DNA of 64,000 nt from Pyrinomonadaceae bacterium (GCA_030841085.1 JAVEDP010000020.1:124001-188000); one strand, 5' to 3'; positions 1 to 9,100 are shown, counted from the first letter of the stretch. The notes: generated by a model not told the origin, from the letters alone. A program made the numbers and translations.

Positions 1-86
1 AGATACACCGCGCCGCCGCCAAGGATTGTGGCCCAGATGTAGGTCCGAGTTAACTTCTCGTGATTGCTGTCAGGGTTGAAAAACAT
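1..86 (-). CDS. 5' end of a gene cut by the left window edge, hypothetical
   Basis: An open frame starts at an ATG at 86-84 and reads off the left edge without a stop. The 28 residues visible begin MFFNPDSNHEKLTRTYIW and turn hydrophobic and glycine-rich, as at the start of a first membrane helix. It lies on the same strand as the next gene, which ends 28 bp upstream, so the two may be cotranscribed. No clear Shine-Dalgarno is seen. Too short to identify; it could be chance. Confidence 0.35.
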   Translation of the reverse strand, partial: MFFNPDSNHEKLTRTYIWATILGGGAVY

Positions 87-113
87 ATCAATTTACTCAA
101 CTTCGTGACTGCT

Positions 114-1085
114 CTAGACCGCAACCGCCAAGTGGTTCCAGTCAAGCTGACCATCTGCAATTTGCGCAGGACCAAAATTCCCTGATGAAAAATGACTATC
201 GCCGAAGCCAAGCGGAAATAGGTTTGCCAATACGGCCCTCATCCTTACCTGACCCAGCAGCGTTTCCAGGTAGCAGCGAAATTGATGAAGCACGGCCGTT
301 AGTTGTTGCGCATCCTGTTGCGTGTCGATCCTTTCGCAAAGACTCTCGAATTGAGGCCAATCTGAATACATCAGAAGCTCCATGCTTTCATTACGAAACT
401 TCCGGATTCCATTGGTCAGCGCGGCGCCTTCAGCTTGCTTAGGATCGTCTTCGGACGCTGATACGAGTTGAATTAGCCGGCCGAGGTCTTCACACAACTG
501 CAATGATTGGCGAAAGCGCATGTCTGAGTTATTGAAGAGTTGTGCGCCTTCGAGTTCCGGATCAAATACCATGGCCAAGGTGATTGTTGACTGCTGGAGG
601 CAATTCGTAAGCACGTCGTGGGCGCGGTAAAGTCTGCCAACGACAGCATGAGAATTATTGCCTGTTGCCGATATTGTCGGACTTGTTTCAAACACCCGCT
701 GTAAATCGTGATTGACGGCGAATGAGATGCCATCAAGAGTATCAAACAATTCTTGCGTCACGACCTCAGGTCTTAAGCCGTCGCTATGAATGAAATCAAC
801 GAGGACGCGCGCGTCATCGTGAATTAGCTGGAAAAGTTCGAAAGTTTGTTCTGCGAATTCGACCTTGCGCAGGTGAACCTCGATCATATCCAAACATTCC
901 AACAGTCGCAGCAGATCGTCGAAGACCACATCGACAACTTCCCTAATGGCGGGCGACTCGATCCCGCTCACCACAGAGCTTATTTGGGACCGGCAGTCCA
1001 GGGTATACGGTGTGGTCGATCTGAACGTCTGCGTTGAACGAACGATGTTCGTAACGCACGATCTATTTGAAATTAGGTTTGTCAT
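114..1085 (-). CDS. hypothetical protein, 323 aa
   Basis: No family recognised. The protein has no signal peptide or membrane helix. Residues about 45-290 are mostly predicted helix, with many Leu, Glu, Asp and Gln and few glycines, as in an all-helical cytoplasmic protein. Two in-frame ATGs lie six bases apart (1091 and 1085). A GGAA directly touching the first ATG is correctly spaced for the second, so the start at 1085 is preferred. It is co-oriented with the truncated gene at the left edge. That it is coding is likely from its length and composition; its function is unknown. Confidence 0.7.
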   Translation of the reverse strand: MTNLISNRSCVTNIVRSTQTFRSTTPYTLDCRSQISSVVSGIESPAIREVVDVVFDDLLRLLECLDMIEVHLRKVEFAEQTFELFQLIHDDARVLVDFIHSDGLRPEVVTQELFDTLDGISFAVNHDLQRVFETSPTISATGNNSHAVVGRLYRAHDVLTNCLQQSTITLAMVFDPELEGAQLFNNSDMRFRQSLQLCEDLGRLIQLVSASEDDPKQAEGAALTNGIRKFRNESMELLMYSDWPQFESLCERIDTQQDAQQLTAVLHQFRCYLETLLGQVRMRAVLANLFPLGFGDSHFSSGNFGPAQIADGQLDWNHLAVAV

Positions 1086-1172
1086 GGTCATTTCCGCACT
1101 TAGACCTTAATTGATTTGTGACTAGCCCACCGAATCTCAAAGCTTCTGAGCTTTTGCAGCGCTGTCTCAGCC

Positions 1173-3074
1173 TTACTTCATGTAGCCTGTGACATCGCCA
1201 CTGACCAGTAACGAGCTGGCGCCCATGCGATCGGAAAGCAAAACACCATCGCTGAGTAACACGCCGTCGCTGATCAGAACTCCATCCGAGAGCAGCACAC
1301 CGTCAGAAAGCAGCACGCCATCGCTCAATAGAACGCCGGCCGGCAGTAGACCAGGTCCGCTACCGAGGGTTGTGCCATTGCTAATGACAATGTTGTCAGA
1401 GAGGAGTACGCCGCTTGAGATCATCGTTAGATCCGACAACAACACTCCGTTGTTGTAGAGGGTGGCGTCTGACAGAAGAACTCCCAGTCCGTAGATTTTC
1501 TGGTATTGGGTAATCAAAGCCGGACCTTTTGCATAGGCCTGATCGGCAATAATTCCCTGGGCCCAGGAGAAAGTCGTTCCGTCGATTGTTGACTGTGGGG
1601 TCGGGGCAGCAGAGGTAAGGAGGGGCGAGCCGAGGGTGGTGGTACTGTTCAGAGTAGAGCGGACTAGTTTGCTGAGGCGCACAGCACCTTCGATGTTCAG
1701 TTCACCCGCTCCCTGTTCGAGCATATTCATATTAGGGAGTTGTTGCGCCGTGTACATGAGAATCATCTTCACCATGTTGGGCGTCAACTTTGGATTGGCC
1801 TGAAGCAGAAGTGCGGCGGCACCGGAAACTAGGGGAGCAGAGACGGATGTACCGCTCAGATACATCATTTTTTGATTAGTCTTGCCCGGAGCCATGCCGG
1901 TTTCCAATTCCGGATGAGTAGCGACCAGGTAATTATTGGCAGCTTCTGCGAAGATCAATTTGTTGCCCGGAGCCACGACGTCGGGCTTAATCAGATTGTC
2001 GTAGTGGTTAACACCGTAGCGATCGGTCCAATAGCTTCTGGTCGGACCGCGTGAGCTGTAGGACGTGATGGCATCGTCCCCGCGCGAGTTAGTACCAAAA
2101 CTATTCGAAGCGCCGACCGTGATCGCCGCTGGTTCGTTGCCCGGAGAATGAATCGCCCCATATAGCTTGCGACCAAACTCATCCTTGCCATCGTTGCCGG
2201 CAGCGGCGACGACAACCACGCCGGCATTGGAAAGCTTGCGCACTGCCAAACAAAGCGGATCGTTCTTGTACGATGCGATGGCAGGAGCGCCAAGGCTCAA
2301 ATTGGTTACCCGGATGTTGTAAGCCACATGATTGGAATAAATCCAATCAAGGGCAGCGAGAACTTGAGAGGTTACGCCCTGGCCTTGCGAATTCAGCACT
2401 CTCAAATTGATCAAGTTCGCGTTGGGCGCGATACCGACATAATTTCCGTTGTACAAGGATCCGTTACCGGCGGCTGCGGCTGCTACATGAGTACCATGGC
2501 CAAAAGGATCGTCCACGCGATTCTCGCCGGTGAAGTCCTGGCTGTAGATGACGCGTGTGGCGAGTGATTTGTGGTCGTAGTAAATACCCGAATCAACGAT
2601 TGCGATCCCGACGCCTGTTCCGTCCAGAGTATAACTGCCGCCGCTTGAAGTCGTTTGTATGCGCACATCGTCAGCGCCGGTTGTCGAACTGACATGGCCC
2701 ATCGAAACAATCTGATCGTCGAGGCTGAGAAACTGGACCTCATCGTAAGAAGCGAGCTCGTCGATCACACTCACCGGCAGTTGCACAGCAGAAGCGTTGA
2801 AGTTCTTGAAGAGCTGTTTTACATGTACTCCGTTTCTGTTAAGCAGAGCATTGAGTCGACCGCTGGCCGGTCCATTGAGCTGAAGAATCACCGTGAGTGT
2901 TTCTGTGCTACCTGCTGAAACATGTCCGCGCAAATTCGATGCGACTTTGTCGCCCTTCGCGTTCTGATCGACTGAGGCAGCGACCTTTGTCAGGAAGAAG
3001 CCGCCGCCCGAGAGGGACAGCGCCAACATTAGACATGCTGTAAAGGTGAGTGTGTGTGAAAGTTTGGTTCGCAT
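1173..3074 (-). CDS. secreted subtilisin-like serine protease (S8) with C-terminal GVLLSD repeats
   Basis: Peptidase family S8, 633 aa from an ATG at 3074, which places a signal peptide (KLSHTLTFTACLMLALSLSG) at the N-terminus; an upstream ATG at 3155 would add 27 residues before it. Residues about 55-125 look like an I9-type propeptide. The catalytic triad is visible: Asp161 (IVDSGIYYDH), His193 (FGHGTHVA) and Ser410 (SGTSVSAP), with Asn294 (AAGND) as oxyanion residue. The last 100 residues carry nine GVLLSD/GVLISD hexapeptides, the first three spaced 12 residues apart and the last six in tandem. Expected role: extracellular or surface proteolysis. The repeat tail is unusual for S8 and may be a surface-anchoring or beta-solenoid module (inference). 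Confidence 0.9.
   Translation of the reverse strand: MRTKLSHTLTFTACLMLALSLSGGGFFLTKVAASVDQNAKGDKVASNLRGHVSAGSTETLTVILQLNGPASGRLNALLNRNGVHVKQLFKNFNASAVQLPVSVIDELASYDEVQFLSLDDQIVSMGHVSSTTGADDVRIQTTSSGGSYTLDGTGVGIAIVDSGIYYDHKSLATRVIYSQDFTGENRVDDPFGHGTHVAAAAAGNGSLYNGNYVGIAPNANLINLRVLNSQGQGVTSQVLAALDWIYSNHVAYNIRVTNLSLGAPAIASYKNDPLCLAVRKLSNAGVVVVAAAGNDGKDEFGRKLYGAIHSPGNEPAAITVGASNSFGTNSRGDDAITSYSSRGPTRSYWTDRYGVNHYDNLIKPDVVAPGNKLIFAEAANNYLVATHPELETGMAPGKTNQKMMYLSGTSVSAPLVSGAAALLLQANPKLTPNMVKMILMYTAQQLPNMNMLEQGAGELNIEGAVRLSKLVRSTLNSTTTLGSPLLTSAAPTPQSTIDGTTFSWAQGIIADQAYAKGPALITQYQKIYGLGVLLSDATLYNNGVLLSDLTMISSGVLLSDNIVISNGTTLGSGPGLLPAGVLLSDGVLLSDGVLLSDGVLISDGVLLSDGVLLSDRMGASSLLVSGDVTGYMK
1230..1484 (-). 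repeat. 18-bp coding repeat encoding GVLLSD hexapeptides
   Basis: Within the protease gene, nine copies of an 18-bp unit encode GVLLSD (one GVLISD), covering residues 531-615. Six are in direct tandem (residues 580-615) and three sit at 12-residue intervals (531, 543, 555). Synonymous codons vary between copies, which argues for selection on the peptide rather than fresh DNA duplication. Confidence 0.9.
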
Positions 3075-3300
3075 TGTGTTTTCGGCCCTGACTAGGAATC
3101 GACTTTTGGTGCTTGTCCGTTCAAACAAGAATTCCGGACGCGACCCAATTGGCAACGCTTATGCCACTAGGCGATACGCCTCAAAATAATCAAAAACAAG
3201 CGGAATTCCTGGGATTTCTTACTTAACGGCTCCAGCGAATCGGTCAGGCATGCAAGTCAGTCTGATAGACTCACCAGTTCAATTTGATAGGATTTCTGCC

Positions 3301-4113
3301 ATGCGTTTGGTCCAATTACCTGAAACGATAGAGAGCTATCGCGACCGTTCCTGGTGCAGGGAACCAGAGTTGCGCATTGAAGATCCGCTTGAGGCAGAGA
3401 GGTTCATCGAGCGAGTTGGCTTTTGCGCGGCATTAACTGACTCGCGCCGTCCCGGTCCGTCCTTGTATATCGCAGTGTGCGGACGGCGTGATGCGCATAT
3501 GCCGCGCAATGTGCAGAAAGATCCCGAGAGCAGCCTCGCATGGACCATAAAGGATGAGGTTGTGCGGCGTGGTCGAGTTTACTACGGCAAGTTGCGCGGT
3601 AACCGGGCCATCTTTGTCGCGCGCAGACTCCTGCCCTATTTCCACGCGCTGACCGGTGCACAGCGAAGTCGTAACCAGCCCGTCCTCTCCGAGAATGCCC
3701 AGAACATCCTTAAAGTTTTGCGCAAGGAGTGGGAGATGGCGTCGCGCGATTTGCGACGAGCAAGCGGAATGAGCGATCGGTATTCCTTTAATAAGGCGCT
3801 TGATGAGTTACAGAAAGCATTAAAGGTGATACCGAGCGAGATAGTTTATGAGCCTGTGTTTACCTACATCTGGTCGTTGGCGGAGGCGAGATTCCAGGAT
3901 GAGTTGAAGCAAAACGTCGGCAGGGAAGAGGCACTGATTGAAGTGGCCCGTACCTATCTGACGAGCGCAGGCATGACGCTTCGGGGTGAACTAGCGCGCG
4001 CGACAGGGTTATCAAATCCTGATGCGGGCGTGGGAAACTGGGGTCTGGTTGATGAAGATTTTGCCGCCCGTCTGGCGCCTGGCGTTTATCGACTTAAGGG
4101 ATTGGAGAGTTAG
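3301..4113 (+). CDS. AlkZ-related winged-helix protein
   Basis: 270 aa from the ATG at 3301, preceded by GGA eight bases upstream; the ATG at 3250 would add 17 unconvincing residues. The N-terminal part (SWCREPELRIEDPLEAERFIERVGFCAAL) and the central WTIKDEVVRRGRVYYGKLRGNRA block resemble proteins annotated as AlkZ-related, relatives of the YcaQ/AlkZ DNA glycosylases with winged-helix folds. Residues about 140-260 look like two winged-helix repeats. The substrate is unknown; a DNA-repair or DNA-binding role is inference from the family. The gene stands alone, convergent with the next one (17-bp gap). Confidence 0.65.
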   Translation: MRLVQLPETIESYRDRSWCREPELRIEDPLEAERFIERVGFCAALTDSRRPGPSLYIAVCGRRDAHMPRNVQKDPESSLAWTIKDEVVRRGRVYYGKLRGNRAIFVARRLLPYFHALTGAQRSRNQPVLSENAQNILKVLRKEWEMASRDLRRASGMSDRYSFNKALDELQKALKVIPSEIVYEPVFTYIWSLAEARFQDELKQNVGREEALIEVARTYLTSAGMTLRGELARATGLSNPDAGVGNWGLVDEDFAARLAPGVYRLKGLES

Positions 4114-4129
4114 AGCCTTCGTTGCTGTC

Positions 4130-4921
4130 TTACCTTTGATCGCTTAGATCCGGGTTGAGAACCCGCTCCGTGCCGGTTTGGCCGAGAGTTTCTTGTTCCA
4201 GATTGAGCATCTCTAATGCCAAGGGGAACTGTTCCTGAGCAGCGGTGAGGCGGCGCAACATCAACTCCGTTTCACTCTCACTTAGAGAGCGGTTGGCGGC
4301 AGCCTCGATGGTTTGCAGGCGCGCCTTCGCTTCAGACAAGCGCACGGTCGCCTCGCTGCGAATCAGGTCAAACCGCTGACGATCCGAATTCAAATCATTT
4401 AGCAGCGAGCTCGTATCTATTCCGGCAAGGTTTCTCGTGCGAGTTATCTGCCTCTCAACCTTCAGGATTGCGCCGCGGGACCGGGCAACGATTCGCGTTG
4501 CTGTCAGACGTGCGGCCAGCGTTTCGCAGTAGGCATCAGCCAGCATCGGATTTTTCTGTTTCAAGTCTGACCAAACAGTTCGCTCCTCCGACGACAGTTC
4601 CGCCGAAAACCATGGCACCTCGTCGGCCGTGATTCCATCTGTCGCCAGACGGTCGCGAAGCCTCGCCTGCCAACGGCGCCGGTAAACCAAAAGGAGAATA
4701 AGCAACAACAGTCCGACAACTAATCCGGCGCCCAGCGAAACAAAGGAAAGAAGCAGATAGATGGCTGCAGAATCGGTCGTCGCAGCTGCGGCGAACAGCA
4801 ACAGAAAAATCACAGGCAGCGGAAAGGTCACGAGAATGAAGGAAAGCCACGGCGTCCAGGCCAGCACCCGTGCCGTTCGTTCGTCGCTGTGTTTGATTTT
4901 TCCGAGGCTGGAATTATTCAT
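4130..4921 (-). CDS. membrane protein with cytoplasmic coiled coil, unknown function
   Basis: 263 aa. Two hydrophobic helices at about residues 26-48 and 53-78 are followed by an RRRWQARLRDRL basic stretch and then about 180 residues of charged, heptad-like helix (residues 105-250). This suggests a two-pass inner-membrane protein with a long cytoplasmic coiled coil. No family recognised. The start at 4921 lacks a convincing Shine-Dalgarno. It is transcribed away from the VWFA gene. Confidence 0.7.
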   Translation of the reverse strand: MNNSSLGKIKHSDERTARVLAWTPWLSFILVTFPLPVIFLLLFAAAATTDSAAIYLLLSFVSLGAGLVVGLLLLILLLVYRRRWQARLRDRLATDGITADEVPWFSAELSSEERTVWSDLKQKNPMLADAYCETLAARLTATRIVARSRGAILKVERQITRTRNLAGIDTSSLLNDLNSDRQRFDLIRSEATVRLSEAKARLQTIEAAANRSLSESETELMLRRLTAAQEQFPLALEMLNLEQETLGQTGTERVLNPDLSDQR

Positions 4922-5021
4922 ATTCGCTAGGGGGACCGCCGATGGGTACGGATCTTAGCTGGGAAGTCCCTGTCGCGCCAGTTTCAACTGGGAGTGACAA
5001 GCGTACAGAAGCGGATGTTTG

Positions 5022-5027
5022 TATAAT
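5022..5027 (+). promoter_or_regulatory. candidate -10 element (TATAAT) for the VWFA-protein gene
   Basis: A perfect TATAAT lies 30 bp before the start codon at 5058. The best -35-like match (gtgaca, 4994-4999) is 22 bp away, too far for a standard spacer, so only the -10 box is well supported. Confidence 0.45.
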
Positions 5028-5057
5028 GTCTCTAACGCGCAAAGCTAAGGAGATTCC

Positions 5058-6017
5058 ATGAAGCGAGTGAAAAGCGGGAGAGTTAACCAAGTCTGTCTCG
5101 TCGCGATTTTTTCTGTACTTCTGCCGTTCGCCACCAGCCTCAACCTCATGGCCCAGTCAGGCGGGTTATCCCCCGTTACTGCTCTGCCAGTTACTATTCC
5201 AGTGACTATTCGCGTTAAAGGACGTGTGCCGCCGGAGTCGGAGTTGCGTCCTGTCGATTTCACAATAAGCGAAGATGGGCAGCCTCAAACAATACTTTCA
5301 ATCAGGGCGATGGGTACAAACTCGCCGATCAATCTGCTAGTGCTGATCCAGGATGATGTGGTGTCGTCCGTTGGGCTCGAGATAAAGCCGCTCGCGGAGT
5401 TCATTAGAAAATTGCCGCGAGGATCACGCGTGTCGGTGGCCTACATGCGAACGGGCAGTTTGCAAGTGCGCCAGAAATTTACGCCTGATTTGGATAGGGC
5501 GGCCCGCTCGCTTCGGACGCCCCTTGGCCTATCCAGCGCTGCGCCTTACAACCCGTACGTTGAACTCATCGATGCGATCAAGCGTTTCGATTCCCAGCCG
5601 GCCGGACGGCGAGCAGTATTGATGGTTTCGGACGGCGTCGACCTTTCGCGCGGTTTTGAATCAACGTTCCAAAGCATCGACCTTGAGCGGGCCATTACGG
5701 AAGCGCAACGCCGAGCCGTCGCAGTCTACGCGTTTTTCGCGCCAACAGTTGGCGCCTCCGTTAACGGAAATCTGATACCTAACGGACAGAGTTCGTTACA
5801 GAAACTTTCAGATCAAACGGGCGGCCACGCGTATTTCCAGGGCTTTAGTGCGCCCACAAGTTTTGATCCGTTCATCAGAGAACTAAGCGCGGCATTAGAC
5901 AGACAAATCGCGCTGACCTATCTCTCGACACACCCGAAAAAAGGGTTTCATCGAATTAAGATTGTTTCTTTGACTCCGGATGTGGAACTGAATTATCCCG
6001 CGGGCTACAGGCGTTAA
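5058..6017 (+). CDS. exported VWFA-related protein (acidobacterial type)
   Basis: 319 aa with a signal peptide (residues about 12-33, ending LNLMAQ). After a short beta-rich segment that includes DFTISEDGQPQTI comes a von Willebrand A-like domain (residues about 93-300), as in the VWFA-related proteins common in Acidobacteria. The metal-ion site normally reading DxSxS is here LIQDDVVSS, so the MIDAS is degenerate, while the later VSDGVDLS segment is kept. Such proteins are periplasmic or secreted and their role is unknown; protein-protein contact is the usual guess. It is a single gene behind a TATAAT box and convergent with the small gene at 6031. Confidence 0.8.
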   Translation: MKRVKSGRVNQVCLVAIFSVLLPFATSLNLMAQSGGLSPVTALPVTIPVTIRVKGRVPPESELRPVDFTISEDGQPQTILSIRAMGTNSPINLLVLIQDDVVSSVGLEIKPLAEFIRKLPRGSRVSVAYMRTGSLQVRQKFTPDLDRAARSLRTPLGLSSAAPYNPYVELIDAIKRFDSQPAGRRAVLMVSDGVDLSRGFESTFQSIDLERAITEAQRRAVAVYAFFAPTVGASVNGNLIPNGQSSLQKLSDQTGGHAYFQGFSAPTSFDPFIRELSAALDRQIALTYLSTHPKKGFHRIKIVSLTPDVELNYPAGYRR

Positions 6018-6030
6018 ACCTTGCGTTTCG

Positions 6031-6297
6031 CTATTGGACCGTTGCCGGCAGCAGCGAGCCACGTCGATCGGTGGCTGTGGCCCAACCATCGGCCAATCTA
6101 CCAATCATTCCGTGAAAATGAATCTCGCCTTCTGACAGCACAACCACGACATCGCCTGCGTGGTAGCGCGAATCTTCAAGCTGGAAACGAACGACGGTGG
6201 CCTGGCCGTTTTGTTGCTCCAGAGTTTCATAGGAAAACGTGTCAGCATCGACTACGTAGGTTTGGGAATTGTTTGCGACTCTTTGCTCGTCTGGCAC
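6031..6297 (-). CDS. small hypothetical protein, 88 aa
   Basis: The start is taken as GTG at 6297, because a GAGGAG lies six bases upstream (6304-6309). The frame could extend upstream to a TTG at 6381, but that stretch has no ribosome site. The product (MPDEQRVANNSQTYVVDADTF...) is acidic at first and then beta-rich, with GDVVVVLSEGEIHFHGMIGRL reading like a small barrel or SH3-like fold. No family recognised. It is convergent with the VWFA gene, 13 bp between stops. Confidence 0.6.
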   Translation of the reverse strand: MPDEQRVANNSQTYVVDADTFSYETLEQQNGQATVVRFQLEDSRYHAGDVVVVLSEGEIHFHGMIGRLADGWATATDRRGSLLPATVQ

Positions 6298-6480
6298 GTT
6301 GGTCTCCTCGGTTACTGCGTGGTCGTATTCTAGCGGATAAATTGCTTTGATGATTATTGAGGTAAATGCGATATTCGGCAAGCACGCCTATTTCGATCTA
6401 TTCTCATCAGTGGTCAAAACAGGTGAAGGCCGGGACTCGTTCTCTTAGAATTGCAAATCAGTCAGCTGTAAGGGAGCGTT

Positions 6481-6999
6481 ATGGATCTGCATTATGTTAT
6501 CGAGCGCATGGCGGGAAACGCCGGCATGTTCGAGAGTCTTACCAATGGCCTAACTACCGAGCAGGCAAGCTGGAAGCCGGCGCCTGATAAGTGGTCCATT
6601 TTGGAAGTGGTAAATCATCTTTACGACGAGGAGCGGGAAGATTTTCGTCAGCGACTTCAGTTGGTTTTGACGGATCCAGCTTTGCCCTGGCCACCGATTG
6701 CGCCGAAGGAATGGGTTACCGCCCGCGCCTACAGCGAACGTAACGTGGGTCAGTCAGTTGTTAACTTTCTAAGCGAGCGCGAGAAATCATTGACCTGGTT
6801 GAGAACCTTGCGGTCGCCGAAACTCGAAAGCCGCCACGAACGTGAAGCCGGTTCGCTTAGTGCCGGCGATCTTTTGGCGTCGTGGCTCGCGCATGATTTC
6901 CTTCACATTCGCCAACTAACTCGACTGCATTGGCAATATCTGACGGCGAATGCGAATCCCTTCCAAACCGATTACGCCGGGCCATGGAAAGAATCGTAG
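6481..6999 (+). CDS. DinB-like metal-dependent four-helix protein
   Basis: 172 aa, DinB/YfiT superfamily. The family's metal-binding histidine triad can be placed at His46 (VVNHLYDEE), His138 and His142 (WLAHDFLHIRQ), and the WKPAPDKWSILEVVNHL opening is typical. Members act as thiol-dependent transferases or hydrolases (for example bacillithiol or mycothiol S-transferases), but most are uncharacterised, so the substrate is unknown. It starts at ATG 6481, with a purine-rich aaggga just upstream. Confidence 0.8.
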   Translation: MDLHYVIERMAGNAGMFESLTNGLTTEQASWKPAPDKWSILEVVNHLYDEEREDFRQRLQLVLTDPALPWPPIAPKEWVTARAYSERNVGQSVVNFLSEREKSLTWLRTLRSPKLESRHEREAGSLSAGDLLASWLAHDFLHIRQLTRLHWQYLTANANPFQTDYAGPWKES

Positions 7000-7122
7000 G
7001 ACAGTCGCACCACAATGCTGCACCTTTGGTTCAATGCTTTTTCGGACGCGCCGATGTAAACTCAAGTTCGCCAACCCCCAGATGAATACATCCATCCAAA
7101 GCGAATCTCGACGGAGGCCCAG

Positions 7123-8079
7123 ATGAATCACCTCGTTATCAAACAATCAAAACGAAGTGTTGGCGCGATACTCTTGCTTGTGCTTAGTGTGACATTGTTC
7201 TCGGGTTGTGCTGCGGTGCATGAGGCGCATTCCAAATTGCAAAGCGATCATGGCCATGCGGATTCAACTGCGCCTGCTGAGACTCAGGACTGGGCCAAGC
7301 AGCGCCTGGCAAAGTCACCCCGCCATCAGGAATGGGTTAAGATAAAATACAAGCCTGCAAACGCCACCACCGAACGCGAAGTAAACGCTTTCCTTGTTTA
7401 CCCGGAAGTGAAAACCAAGGCGACAGCAATCGTTGTGGTCCATGAAATTTTTGGCATGAGCGATTGGGTTCAGAGTTTGGCTGACCAGCTCGCGGAAGCA
7501 GGTTACATAGCCATTGCACCCGATCTGCTTTCCGGGATGGGACCAAATAAGGGAGGGACCAGCGACGTTGCCACCGGGGGTAGCAATGCGATCGGCATCG
7601 CGATCCGAGCCTTGCCCCCTGACCAGATAACTGCCGATCTCAACGCCGTCGCCGATTATGTCGCTTCGTTACCATCCGCAAATAGCAAGCTAGCGGTCGC
7701 AGGTTTTTGCTGGGGCGGCGGAGAGACGTTTCGTTTTGCAACTAACCGGCCAAGTTTAAAAGCAGCGTTTGTTTTCTATGGCCCGACGCCGATGACTGGC
7801 CCACAAGGGAATCAGGTCATCGATAAAGCTGCGCTGGCGCGTGTTGGCGCGCCCGTCTATGGTTTTTATGCCGAGAACGACATGCGCATTAACGCCACGC
7901 TGCCTGCGACAATCGAGGCAATGAAACAACTGAACAAAAAATTCGAGCCGGTTACATATGCGGGAGCCGGTCACGGTTTTATGCGCGCCGGCGAAGATCC
8001 AAACGACAAGAACCCAGCGAACAAAAAAGCACGCGACGATGCTTGGAAACGTTGGCGAGAAATCCTCGCAAAGATTTGA
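7123..8079 (+). CDS. dienelactone hydrolase family lipoprotein
   Basis: 318 aa. A lipoprotein signal peptide ends in LFSGC (Cys29). The alpha/beta-hydrolase domain (residues about 70-318) carries the dienelactone hydrolase triad Cys196 (GFCWGG), Asp253 (AENDMRI) and His284 (AGHGFMR). Family members cleave dienelactones or related esters; the natural substrate here is unknown. Lipidation suggests it works in the periplasm, tethered to a membrane. An aggccc stretch precedes the ATG. Its stop (8077-8079) abuts the stop of the opposite hydrolase gene with no spacer. Confidence 0.88.
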   Translation: MNHLVIKQSKRSVGAILLLVLSVTLFSGCAAVHEAHSKLQSDHGHADSTAPAETQDWAKQRLAKSPRHQEWVKIKYKPANATTEREVNAFLVYPEVKTKATAIVVVHEIFGMSDWVQSLADQLAEAGYIAIAPDLLSGMGPNKGGTSDVATGGSNAIGIAIRALPPDQITADLNAVADYVASLPSANSKLAVAGFCWGGGETFRFATNRPSLKAAFVFYGPTPMTGPQGNQVIDKAALARVGAPVYGFYAENDMRINATLPATIEAMKQLNKKFEPVTYAGAGHGFMRAGEDPNDKNPANKKARDDAWKRWREILAKI

Positions 8080-8919
8080 TTAAAGTGCAGATTGAGTCAA
8101 CGACTGGCGAGACGAACTTGTCCCCAGAAATTCAGAGATTCTTGCAATGGTTTTTTGCGGTTGCTCCTCTTGAGGGATGTGTCCGCATTCTTCGAATACT
8201 TCCAAAACAGAATTGGGAAGGACCTGGTTGAGCAGTTCGCCTACTTTCAGCGGGATAACTTTGTCATGTCGTCCCCACAATATCAGCGTGGGCACAGAAA
8301 TGCTCTTGAACTTCGTCACCAGTTCGTCAGCGTCCGGAGGGATGCATTGCCGAACTGTTTGCAATAGCGCAGTACGCGCACCTGGATCGTCGAGGGGACC
8401 GGCATAGGCTGCAACTTGTTCTTCGGTGATTTTTGTTTTATCGAAGCAAGAAAGATTCAGCACAAATTTTACACTTCGTCTCGCCGGCAGCAAAAAGATC
8501 ATCAACGTGCCGAGTAAAGTTCTCATCAGTTTTACATATCCGGGGAGATACTCCTTGTAAGCGCCGGCATCAATCAGCACCAACTTCAATAAGCGCGACG
8601 GTTTACTGTCCTCAAGTCGTGCCGCCAAAAGTAAAGACACCGCGCCCCCATAGGAGTTGCCAATCAATGTCAGTTGACGCCAATCGTTTTTGAGGATCAA
8701 TTCATAAACGGCGTCGGCATGATCGTGAAGAGAATAGCGGTCATCGTCGGGCTTTGCGGATTTACCGAATCCCTTTAAATCGACGAGGATCAATTTATTG
8801 TGCCTTGAGAAAGGATATATGAAGTGACGCCAGGTGAAGATATTGGCCCCGAGGCCATGCAAGCACAATATCGGATCACCATCGCCGTGCTCTTCTTTGT
8901 AAAGATATTCAGAAGCCAT
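8080..8919 (-). CDS. alpha/beta hydrolase
   Basis: 279 aa from ATG 8919; the open frame continues upstream but only through tRNA-His, so those residues are not coding. The fold is clear: oxyanion LHGLG (residue 20), nucleophile elbow GNSYGG with Ser89, acid Asp219 (WGRHDKVIPL) and His247 (EECGHIPQEE). It resembles the MhpC/esterase/haloperoxidase group; the substrate is not predictable. It lies downstream of, and in the same direction as, tRNA-Arg and tRNA-His, and end-to-end with the dienelactone hydrolase. Confidence 0.85.
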   Translation of the reverse strand: MASEYLYKEEHGDGDPILCLHGLGANIFTWRHFIYPFSRHNKLILVDLKGFGKSAKPDDDRYSLHDHADAVYELILKNDWRQLTLIGNSYGGAVSLLLAARLEDSKPSRLLKLVLIDAGAYKEYLPGYVKLMRTLLGTLMIFLLPARRSVKFVLNLSCFDKTKITEEQVAAYAGPLDDPGARTALLQTVRQCIPPDADELVTKFKSISVPTLILWGRHDKVIPLKVGELLNQVLPNSVLEVFEECGHIPQEEQPQKTIARISEFLGTSSSRQSLTQSAL

Positions 8920-8990
8920 GCAGACAGTTTGTTGAATGGATCGTAAACCGCGAGGCAAGGAATTAGAGACAGGGAAGTAGAAACTTTGAG

Positions 8991-9068
8991 TGGGGCGGCT
9001 AGTGGGACTCGAACCCACGACCTCTTGATCCACAATCAAGCGTTCTAACCGACTGAACTATAGCCGCC
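8991..9068 (-). tRNA. tRNA-His (GTG)
   Basis: A full cloverleaf reads on the minus strand: the acceptor stem with the extra 5' G(-1) opposite C73 that is the hallmark of tRNA-His, anticodon arm CTTGA-TTGTGGA-TCAAG with anticodon GTG, and T arm GTGGG-TTCGAGT-CCCAC. CCA is encoded at 8993-8991. Confidence 0.97.
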
Positions 9069-9100
9069 ACAATTACGCCAACCTTACTTGCTTTTGGAAA

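Noticed and set aside
1189-1458. 89-aa plus-strand frame opposite the protease repeats
   Set aside because: Antisense of the GVLLSD repeat; Ser/Thr/Pro repetition is a by-product of the coding repeat.
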